The notes beneath the pieces were generated by a model that was given only the letters and a program-made list of their open reading frames with translations, had not been told where the DNA came from and did no database searches. Shown piece by piece: positions 1 to 6,200 of a stretch of 20,477 nucleotides of DNA; the first letter of the stretch is position 1; every line of letters begins with the position of its first letter. Origin of the DNA: an uncultured Christensenellaceae bacterium (GTDB lineage: Bacteria > Bacillota > Clostridia > Christensenellales > Borkfalkiaceae); NCBI GenBank assembly GCA_910586675.1, contig CAJUJO010000028.1:1-20477 (forward strand), written 5' to 3'. The position numbers and the translations under genes were made by a program.

Positions 1-30
1 CCGACGTTCTTTGATGATGACGAAGATTAA
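1..30 (+). CDS. C-terminal tip of an unidentified protein, cut by the left edge
   Basis: Frame 1 from base 1 is open and ends at a TAA at 28-30. It encodes the last nine residues PTFFDDDED, an acidic C-terminus. The hairpin at 57-97 lies 26 bases after the stop, where a terminator for this gene would be expected. Nine residues cannot identify the family, and I assign no function. The open frame could also be chance, because only ten codons are visible. Confidence 0.4.
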   Translation, partial: PTFFDDDED

Positions 31-56
31 CACAAGCAACTAAACCAAGACAAGAC

Positions 57-97
57 AAGAGAATTAGGCGTGGCTTCACGCCACGCCTAATTCTCTT
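57..97. terminator. Perfect 18-bp inverted repeat between convergent genes
   Basis: Bases 57-74 are the exact reverse complement of 80-97, with loop TTCAC at 75-79. The stem mixes an AT-rich base with a GC-rich top (GGCGTGGC/GCCACGCC). It sits between the plus-strand gene ending at 30 and the minus-strand gene ending at 173, so it could act as a bidirectional terminator. Neither side has a real T-tract, so intrinsic termination is uncertain. An intergenic palindromic element or an mRNA-stabilising hairpin are alternatives. Confidence 0.5.
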
Positions 98-172
98 CCA
101 CCCCGCGTCTTACCGTTTATTCCCTATGGGAATTACAGTAATCCTCTCCGTTTTTTTGCTGCGTTTGATAAC

Positions 173-904
173 TTATCCGACGACGCGGTATTCCACCGTT
201 GCGCACTCCCCTTTGTCGAACACGAGCCGAAAATCGTTTTTCGTATACCCCTGCGGCACATACTTATCCTTGATATGAAGGGTATAAATATCGCCCTCGC
301 CCGTTACCTCGTACGCGACGGAATTTTTGTAAAAATCGATAATATCCTGCTTGGTTGCCGTAATTTCGTACGGCGTATCGGCGTCAATTGCCTCCCAATA
401 CATGCCCTCCTGAACGCCGATTCCCTTGATGATCTGCCACGGAATAACCGCGTCGTAAAATTTGTTTCCTTCTTTCACTCTTCCGTAGCCGTCTTGAAAG
501 GTGTAAGAATATAAAGTTTCGTTCTTTCCGGTATTCGTTAAATAATAGTAGTATCTTTCACCCGCGTTGTTGGTCTTTTCAAGGAAGAGGTGCTCCCCGA
601 AGACTTCCGTTTTCAGCGTGCCGCCGTTTCTTTCCGCGCCGTCGATTGCCGACTTCAACTCGGCGGAATCTTTATCGATAGAAAAATGACAGATACTCCC
701 CGCGAATTCGTAGCGTTCCACATGAATTTTTATTTCCAATTTATCGCCGAATACGTTTGATGCTTCTATCTTTTCGGAACTTTTCAGATTACCGCCCGCT
801 TTGATGGTCAGAGCCCATATGCCGAATCCGAGCCCGGCAAACACGCAAGCGCCGACAAAAATGCTTAACGCAATCAGGATAATCGTTTCTTTTTTCTTCG
901 TCAT
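173..904 (-). CDS. Hypothetical single-pass membrane-anchored protein, 243 aa
   Basis: The family is not recognised. The protein starts with a short basic stretch (MTKKKE) and then one hydrophobic segment at about residues 8-34. A soluble domain of about 200 residues rich in beta-prone and Tyr residues follows, so an extracytoplasmic domain on an N-terminal anchor is likely. VGAC (Cys20) resembles a lipobox, but the hydrophobic stretch continues past the Cys, which favours a membrane anchor. ATG at 904 follows AAGGAG with a 6-nt spacer. A consensus sigma-A promoter lies at 948-975 and the gene appears monocistronic. The upstream sigma module ends in its own terminator, so the two are separate transcription units. 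The gene is real on length, RBS and promoter, but its function is unknown. Confidence 0.8.
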   Translation of the reverse strand: MTKKKETIILIALSIFVGACVFAGLGFGIWALTIKAGGNLKSSEKIEASNVFGDKLEIKIHVERYEFAGSICHFSIDKDSAELKSAIDGAERNGGTLKTEVFGEHLFLEKTNNAGERYYYYLTNTGKNETLYSYTFQDGYGRVKEGNKFYDAVIPWQIIKGIGVQEGMYWEAIDADTPYEITATKQDIIDFYKNSVAYEVTGEGDIYTLHIKDKYVPQGYTKNDFRLVFDKGECATVEYRVVG

Positions 905-947
905 GATTTTCTCCTTTTTTCACAGGCATTTTATAATTTCTAATATG

Positions 948-975
948 ATTATATCAGAAAAAATCATATTGTCAA
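948..975 (-). promoter_or_regulatory. Sigma-A promoter for the 243-aa membrane protein gene
   Basis: On the minus strand, a perfect -35 TTGACA (975-970) and a perfect -10 TATAAT (953-948) are separated by 16 bp. Predicted transcription starts near 941, giving a leader of about 36 nt before the ATG at 904. Both hexamers match the consensus fully. Confidence 0.8.
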
Positions 976-983
976 TATAGTTC

Positions 984-1016
984 GTAAAAAAAGCGGCTCG
1001 TATCCGAGCCGCTTTT
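984..1016 (-). terminator. Intrinsic terminator of the sigma-factor operon
   Basis: A 12-bp stem (989-1000 with 1005-1016) has the 4-base loop TATC (plus strand) at 1001-1004. On the minus strand the stem is followed by a run of seven or more T. It overlaps the stop codon of the last gene of the sigma module (TAA at 1017-1015). GC-rich stem plus U-tract is a textbook rho-independent terminator. Confidence 0.85.
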
Positions 1017-1389
1017 AATATATTTTCTTTCCGCCGATGCGTATCACGACGCGAATCCCCTCCCCTTCGGTATAGTCGCGGCTTTCGCACACGGCGTCCA
1101 CAAGGAAGAGCCCGCGCCCGCATTCGGCATCCACTCCCGAACAGGCGCTTTTCTCGGGCGGGCGGAAGTCCTGCGCGCCGCGCACGCTGATACGGATGAC
1201 GTCGCCCTCCTTCGCGGCGCAGAAATACGCCTTTCCGCCGCCGTGCTGCAAGACGTTGCTCAGAAGCTCGTCGGCGACGAGCTTGCAGTCGAACAGCTCC
1301 TGTTCGGGCACGTCCTCCGCCGCAAAACCCGCGCACATTTCGTGAAGCGCCCTTTTGAGCGCGTTGTAATCTTCGATCACGAATTTCAT
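1015..1389 (-). CDS. RsbW/SpoIIAB-like anti-sigma serine kinase, GHKL ATPase fold, 124 aa
   Basis: Family knowledge: RsbW and SpoIIAB proteins bind their sigma factor and phosphorylate the STAS antagonist using ATP. Seen here: an N-box with Glu41, Asn45 and His49 (ELLSNVLQHGG) in the same register as RsbW, and a G2-type glycine box GRGLFLVDAV (91-100). One key position looks altered. Where RsbW/SpoIIAB have the adenine-binding Asp of the G1 box, this protein reads VRGAQDF (69-75), so ATP binding may be atypical. The ATG at 1389 lies one base after the sigma-factor stop (TAG, 1393-1391), so translation is probably coupled. In the usual operon the kinase precedes the sigma gene; here it is last. 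Inference: this is the active anti-sigma of the module. No gene symbol is assigned because rsbW and spoIIAB cannot be separated. Confidence 0.75.
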   Translation of the reverse strand: MKFVIEDYNALKRALHEMCAGFAAEDVPEQELFDCKLVADELLSNVLQHGGGKAYFCAAKEGDVIRISVRGAQDFRPPEKSACSGVDAECGRGLFLVDAVCESRDYTEGEGIRVVIRIGGKKIY

Positions 1390-1390
1390 C

Positions 1391-2119
1391 CTATTCCGCC
1401 ATGCTCTTTTTCAGGTTCTCTCTCAGCTTGTCCAGAATTTTACGTTCCATGCGCGAAACGTACATCTGCGAAACGCCCAACCGCCTCGCCGTTTCCGTTT
1501 GGGAAAGCTCTTCGTCGAAGCGGCAATCAACGATTTTCCGCTCCACTTCCGAAAGCCCTTTGAGCGCCGAACGCACGGCGTCGTGCCGTTCCAGGCTCTC
1601 GAAGGCGTCGCCGCCGTCGGAGAGCACGTCGTAAAAGCTCATACCCTCTTCGCCCGAATCCACGGGGCGGTCGAGGGAAACGACCCCGCCCGCTTCCGCC
1701 GCACGCACGATTTCTTCCTCGGTAACGCCGAGACGAAGCGCCAACTGTTTCGCCGTGGGACTTTTTCCCGTCTCCGTCAATATCTCGTCGGAAGCCCGCT
1801 TGATGTTCACGCGCAGCTCGGCGACCCGCCGCGGCAGGTGCACGAGGCGCGAACGATCGCGGAAGTAATTCTTGATTTCTCCCGTTATGGTGGGCGTAAT
1901 GAAGGTGGAAAACTGCAAGCCCTTGCTCTCGTCGAAGCGCTCCACGCCCTTGATGAGCGCGAGCGAAGCGACCTGATACAAATCGTCGTACTCCACGCCC
2001 CGCCCGACAAACTTTTTTGCCAGAACGGAAGCGACGTAGAGATATTTTTCGACGATTTGGTTGCGGTATGTAACGTCGCCCGTCTCGCGGTATTTTCGGA
2101 AAAGTTCGCTGTCCTGCAT
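1391..2119 (-). CDS. Sigma-70 family group 3 factor of the SigB/SigF/SigG type, 242 aa
   Basis: An alternative sigma factor directing RNA polymerase to a special regulon. Region 2 covers about residues 16-88 and includes DDLYQVASLALIKGVERFD (45-63) and FSTFITPTITGEIKNYF (70-86). Region 3 is about 95-165, with LPRRV at 96-100. Region 4 is about 185-235, with a helix-turn-helix at 206-227 (SQTETARRLGVSQMYVSR). The overall pattern and length match SigB and the forespore factors SigF/SigG rather than ECF or housekeeping factors. Start choice: ATG 2119 lies two bases after the stop of the preceding gene and gives a normal N-terminus. A TTG at 2143 would add eight residues, overlap the upstream gene and have a badly spaced RBS. 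No strong RBS precedes 2119, so translational coupling is likely. Whether the role is stress response or sporulation cannot be decided here. Confidence 0.9.
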   Translation of the reverse strand: MQDSELFRKYRETGDVTYRNQIVEKYLYVASVLAKKFVGRGVEYDDLYQVASLALIKGVERFDESKGLQFSTFITPTITGEIKNYFRDRSRLVHLPRRVAELRVNIKRASDEILTETGKSPTAKQLALRLGVTEEEIVRAAEAGGVVSLDRPVDSGEEGMSFYDVLSDGGDAFESLERHDAVRSALKGLSEVERKIVDCRFDEELSQTETARRLGVSQMYVSRMERKILDKLRENLKKSMAE

Positions 2120-2121
2120 AA

Positions 2122-2484
2122 TCAGACGGCAAAGCGGAAGCAAACTCCGCTCACACCGTTATCTCCCCGTTCCATAGTCAGATTTTCGACGAGCGCGCCC
2201 AAAAGCGCGCAGGAAATTTCGTCCTCGGGGGAGCTCTCCGCCCCGCCTTCCGCCGCCTCGCCTGCGATTCGGACGGAAAGTCCGTCTCCCCTTCGAAAGG
2301 AAATCCGCGCGCGGGAATAGCCTGCGCGCATGATGAGGAGCAAGCTCTCCGTAACGCACACCTTGCAGTCCTCGCTGTCGTCTAAATTAAGCCCCGCGAG
2401 GGAGCAAGCCCCCCCGGTTGCAAGGCGCACCGTCGTCATATAATCGCTTTTCAGCGGAATAATCAATTCAAGCAGCTCGTCCAT
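2122..2484 (-). CDS. Degenerate RsbW-like ATPase-fold protein, 120 aa
   Basis: It sits in the classical rsbW/spoIIAB position between the STAS gene and the sigma gene. The N-terminal half aligns by eye with RsbW: IIPLKSDYMTTVRLATGGAC, then EDCKVCVTES against the RsbW pattern EDLKIAVSEA. The N-box Glu46 is kept, but the Mg/ATP-coordinating Asn position is Leu50 and the His position is Ala54. No G1 or G2 glycine box is visible in the second half (about residues 75-110). I infer a pseudo-kinase that may still bind sigma or the STAS protein but probably does not hydrolyse ATP. The STAS stop and this ATG overlap as TGATG; a GTG at 2487 is an alternative start. A seven-G run at 2409-2415 (coding sense) lies inside it. 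The gene is well supported by context; the pseudo-kinase reading is inference. Confidence 0.65.
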   Translation of the reverse strand: MDELLELIIPLKSDYMTTVRLATGGACSLAGLNLDDSEDCKVCVTESLLLIMRAGYSRARISFRRGDGLSVRIAGEAAEGGAESSPEDEISCALLGALVENLTMERGDNGVSGVCFRFAV

Positions 2485-2789
2485 CACGCAATCTCCATAA
2501 TCGTATCAAGCGCGCAGATCACGAACAGCTTTTTGATGCGCGGCTGCATATTGACGAGCTTCATATTCTTCCCGTCCGTCTTGACCCGTTTTAAGATCTT
2601 CACGAAGGTGCCGAGCGTCGTCGAATCGATAAATTCGAGCGCCGCGCAGTCGAACGTGAGATTGTAAGGAGAAGCCCCGTAAGCGCTTATGACCTCGCCG
2701 AAAAATTCGTCCGCATTTTTGGAATCGATTTCACCCGAGAGCGCTATCACAAGCTCAGGCGAACGGGAAAGGACGTTCACTTCCTGCAT
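2484..2789 (-). CDS. STAS-domain anti-sigma factor antagonist, RsbV/SpoIIAA type, 101 aa
   Basis: A single STAS domain fills the whole protein, the usual size for RsbV and SpoIIAA. The phospho-acceptor loop reads EFIDSTTLGTF (residues 52-62); Ser56 matches the phosphorylated Ser of the DST motif in Bacillus RsbV, with Thr57 as the alternative in SpoIIAA register. Family knowledge: the unphosphorylated form frees sigma by binding the anti-sigma kinase, and phosphorylation inactivates it. ATG 2789 follows GGAGGT with good spacing. It is the first gene of a four-gene module with overlaps or gaps of at most two bases, so co-transcription is very likely. Whether it should be called rsbV or spoIIAA depends on the target sigma, so no symbol is given. 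Confidence 0.88.
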   Translation of the reverse strand: MQEVNVLSRSPELVIALSGEIDSKNADEFFGEVISAYGASPYNLTFDCAALEFIDSTTLGTFVKILKRVKTDGKNMKLVNMQPRIKKLFVICALDTIMEIA

Positions 2790-2831
2790 TTGTTACCTCC
2801 GCCGCAAGAACGGCAAAATTACTTTTCTTTT

Positions 2832-2861
2832 ATTGTAACACCTTTTGCCCCGCAATGAAAC
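2832..2861 (-). promoter_or_regulatory. Possible promoter of the sigma-factor operon (weak)
   Basis: On the minus strand a -10-like TACAAT (2837-2832) lies upstream of the STAS gene. The best -35 at suitable spacing is GTTTCA or TTTCAT around 2855-2861, only a partial match to TTGACA. No convincing sigma-B (GTTTAA...GGGTAT) or sigma-F type promoter was found. Partial readthrough from the upstream operon is also possible, because no good terminator is visible after 2878. Confidence 0.3.
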
Positions 2862-2877
2862 GGTTTTCGGCAAAAAA

Positions 2878-4023
2878 TTACTTATTTTGCAAACTTTTTC
2901 CGTCCGTAATTAGATCTTCGCTCCAATCCATCAAACCGAAATCGCGGATAATCGCCGAAAGCCCTAACGGACAGCGCTCGGGAAGATATTTCAGGGCGCG
3001 CAAATTGCCGCCGCTCAACCGTTCGGAAGAATCCGAAATGAGAAGCAATCGCGGCAGTTCCGAACATTCCCGCGCGATAGAGCGGAGCTCGCGCGTCATC
3101 TCCCCGCGCGTCCTCTCGAGCGCGAGCGCGCGGCGGGCGTACTCCTCGGCGGTCGGGATCTCCGCGGCGGCGTACTGAACCGCCGTGCACCGCCCTTTAT
3201 AGTCGGGCAGATAAAATTTCCTCGGTTTTCCGCGCAGATAAAAGGCGGAATACAGCGCGGAAAGCTCCGAATATGCGCGCCACTCGGGGAAGGGCTCCCC
3301 CGCTTCCTCGTAAAAATCGGAAAGCACGGCGCACTCCCCCGACAATACGCCGAAATTTTCGCACCTGCGCACGACGGCGTTGGCGCGCACGATCTGCTCC
3401 GCCGTAAGGCGCGCGGAAAGGCGGCTGCAAGCCCCGTACGCCCTTTCGTAAGCTTCTCCCAGCCCCGCGCGGCGAAAGACGTTGAGGGCGCGCATTTCAA
3501 AGAGCGCGAGGCGGGAAAGCGCCAAACGCGCATGCGCGCGGGAAAGCGAACGCGGGAAAAGGGACGCATCGCAATAAACTTCCGCTTGCGCAAGCGGATA
3601 TTCCATTTCCGTTTCTCCGACGCGCACGGCGCCCCGCACTTCGTACGCGCCGCGCAGAGTATAATCGGCAGGGACGAGCACGCAGGCAATACCGCGCACG
3701 CCCGCAAAAAAGCGCGCCGCACGGAGCACGCCTCGCTCCCCCGCGGCGACCACGCATGAAATTCCGTCGGGCATAGAAAAGAGAGGCAGACAGTCCTCCC
3801 CCTCTGAAACGACGGAAAGCGCGCGCGGATTGCAGGCAAAGGGCGCGAGAAGCGCGTGCTCCCGTCCGCCCGAAAACAATAAGATTTTCCCGGATGGATA
3901 GCGCGCAAACGCGCGATTTACCCCTTCTTCCGCAGAGCAGAAAAAGAGCCCGCCGCCCTCGTTCCGCGCAATTTCGCCCGTTTCGGCGTTTATCTTCGGT
4001 ACGGTGTAAGCGGCAAGCTCCAT
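2878..4023 (-). CDS. Divergent protein resembling the dehydroquinate synthase / glycerol-1-phosphate dehydrogenase superfamily, 381 aa
   Basis: Recognition is tentative. Residues 85-121 (DGISCVVAAGERGVLRAARFF, then VLVPADY) resemble the nucleotide-binding segment of DHQS-like enzymes, where G-x-G-S...D...K...A is followed by VPT. Residues 143-165 (YPLAQAEVYCDASLFP...) resemble the following strand that leads to the metal-binding region. The metal ligands expected of the family are not evident: there is no Asp in the AHARLALSRLALFE segment and no HG-type His motif downstream. A non-catalytic or strongly diverged member is therefore likely. ATG 4023 has GGAGGG 8 nt upstream and lies 14 nt after the hisC stop, so it is probably the last gene of the permease-hisC operon. 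Ala/Arg-rich composition. If the superfamily call is wrong, it is simply a hypothetical protein; the gene itself is secure. Confidence 0.5.
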   Translation of the reverse strand: MELAAYTVPKINAETGEIARNEGGGLFFCSAEEGVNRAFARYPSGKILLFSGGREHALLAPFACNPRALSVVSEGEDCLPLFSMPDGISCVVAAGERGVLRAARFFAGVRGIACVLVPADYTLRGAYEVRGAVRVGETEMEYPLAQAEVYCDASLFPRSLSRAHARLALSRLALFEMRALNVFRRAGLGEAYERAYGACSRLSARLTAEQIVRANAVVRRCENFGVLSGECAVLSDFYEEAGEPFPEWRAYSELSALYSAFYLRGKPRKFYLPDYKGRCTAVQYAAAEIPTAEEYARRALALERTRGEMTRELRSIARECSELPRLLLISDSSERLSGGNLRALKYLPERCPLGLSAIIRDFGLMDWSEDLITDGKSLQNK

Positions 4024-4037
4024 TCGGCTGCCCTCCG

Positions 4038-5096
<1,059 letters not shown>

Positions 5097-5109
5097 GTTT
5101 TTCCTTTGA

Positions 5110-6042
5110 TCAAATCGCAAGAGCAACCGCGTCGGCAATGTAACCCGCCGCAACGCCGGTGAGAAACAGCGCGGCGACGATGAGCAAATTTCGTTTCCAC
5201 TCCTTTGTATTGCGGAAGAGGACGATGTATCCAAGCCCCGCGTTTACGGTGAGCCCCGCGAGCAGACTCCCGAAGGTGATCCCGCCCATGACGTACGTTT
5301 CGGCAATCACCACGCTGGAAGCGCAGTTTGGAATCAATCCCACGAGCGCGGAAATGAGCGGCTGGTACCACTGCCCCGCCTGCAAAAACGCCGTAACGTT
5401 TTCCTCGCCCGCAAAGTAAAAGAGCGTTCCGAAGGCGAAATTAACGAGGAGCACGAACGCCGAAACCTGCAATGCATGCAGGAGCGGCGAAACGAGATAG
5501 AGATTGATTTTTCCGTTATGTTTATGTTCGCACGCGCTCAGCTCCCCAGCTTCTCCCTCGTGCGCGTCCCCATGCATATGTTCGTGCGCGCAACCGTGTT
5601 CGTGCGGCTCGGACGGTTCGGAAAGCGGAGACTTCCTTCCGCGCCTTCCGAAAATCGCATCCGCCGCATATCCTACCCCGACGCCCAAAACGAGCTTACT
5701 CAAAAGGAGCGCGCTTATCGCCGTAAGCTTCTGCAACCAGGGCATTGCCGCGGGAATCAAAATAAGAATTGCTTCGTCGCTGGTGGCAATAAATACGGCA
5801 AGCAGCGTGCCGAGCGTAAGATAGCGCTTTTCATACAACTTCGCCGCCATTACGGAAAACCCGCAAAGGGGCACCAGCCCCGTCGCCCCGCCGACGAGCG
5901 GCGCGCATTTACCGCTCAAAACGCCGTTGGGCTTTCCGATTGCCGTCATGTGTTCGAGGAACTCGATAAGGATATACAGCGCAAACAGAAAAGGAAACAA
6001 TTTCAACGTATCGAGAAACGCATCCAATACGACGTCCCACAT
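5110..6042 (-). CDS. Putative metal/arsenic-type 10-TM permease with His-rich cytoplasmic or external loop, 310 aa
   Basis: An integral membrane protein resembling the putative manganese/arsenic permease family (ArsP_2, PF11449). It is built as two similar halves. GLVPLCGFS (55-63) in the first and GLIPNCASS (235-243) in the second are an internal motif pair, each with a Cys. FIATSDEAIL (84-93) is another family-like motif. The halves are joined by a hydrophilic loop at about 132-178 with at least eight His (147, 149, 153, 155, 157, 161, 173, 175) plus Cys151 and Cys171, suggesting binding of a soft or divalent metal. ATG 6042 has a strong AGGAGG 10 nt upstream. A promoter lies at 6107-6135. 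No yybP-ykoY-like riboswitch fits the leader of about 58 nt. The transported ion is not known. Confidence 0.7.
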   Translation of the reverse strand: MWDVVLDAFLDTLKLFPFLFALYILIEFLEHMTAIGKPNGVLSGKCAPLVGGATGLVPLCGFSVMAAKLYEKRYLTLGTLLAVFIATSDEAILILIPAAMPWLQKLTAISALLLSKLVLGVGVGYAADAIFGRRGRKSPLSEPSEPHEHGCAHEHMHGDAHEGEAGELSACEHKHNGKINLYLVSPLLHALQVSAFVLLVNFAFGTLFYFAGEENVTAFLQAGQWYQPLISALVGLIPNCASSVVIAETYVMGGITFGSLLAGLTVNAGLGYIVLFRNTKEWKRNLLIVAALFLTGVAAGYIADAVALAI

Positions 6043-6106
6043 ATGCGATTGTCCTCCTTTTCCGTAAGATTAAAACCGATTTTCGCACGAAGTCCGATGA
6101 CTTAAT

Positions 6107-6135
6107 ATGATAGACCTTTTCGGCAGATTTGTCAA
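6107..6135 (-). promoter_or_regulatory. Sigma-A promoter of the permease-hisC operon
   Basis: Minus-strand -35 TTGACA (6135-6130), 17-bp spacer, -10 TATCAT (6112-6107). Predicted start is near 6100, about 58 nt before the permease ATG. It lies just past the terminator of the ABC ATPase gene, giving a separate transcription unit. Confidence 0.75.
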
Positions 6136-6152
6136 TGATTTGCGGCGTAGCG

Positions 6153-6187
6153 ACGAAAAAAAGCGCTTATTTGAAATAAGCGCTTTT
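6153..6187 (-). terminator. Intrinsic terminator of the ABC ATPase gene
   Basis: Arms 6159-6172 and 6174-6187 are perfect reverse complements (core AAGCGCTTATTT), so the loop closes at about 5 bases with 12 paired positions. On the minus strand the stem is followed by seven T. It lies 13 bases after the stop at 6201-6203. Confidence 0.85.
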
Positions 6188-6200
6188 GTAAAAACTCTCA

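Noticed and set aside
119..133. Small palindrome ATTCCC-TAT-GGGAAT
   Set aside because: Six-base arms in a short intergenic gap with no promoter or gene next to it; likely chance.
1499..2320. Plus-strand open frame across the sigma factor and pseudo-kinase genes
   Set aside because: It runs antisense to two genes with clear homology and tight overlaps, and has no protein features.
2790..2877. Sigma-B or sigma-F type autoregulatory promoter
   Set aside because: GTTTCA and GGGGCAAAA occur but only four bases apart, not the 12-15 needed; no convincing element pair.
5097..5234. 46-codon N-terminal extension of hisC
   Set aside because: It would overlap the permease gene, reads as low-quality sequence, and lacks an RBS. 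ATG 5096 has AAAGGA and gives the family N-terminus.
6043..6106. Metal-responsive riboswitch ahead of the permease gene
   Set aside because: The predicted leader is only about 58 nt and shows no conserved fold; too short for a yybP-ykoY-type element.
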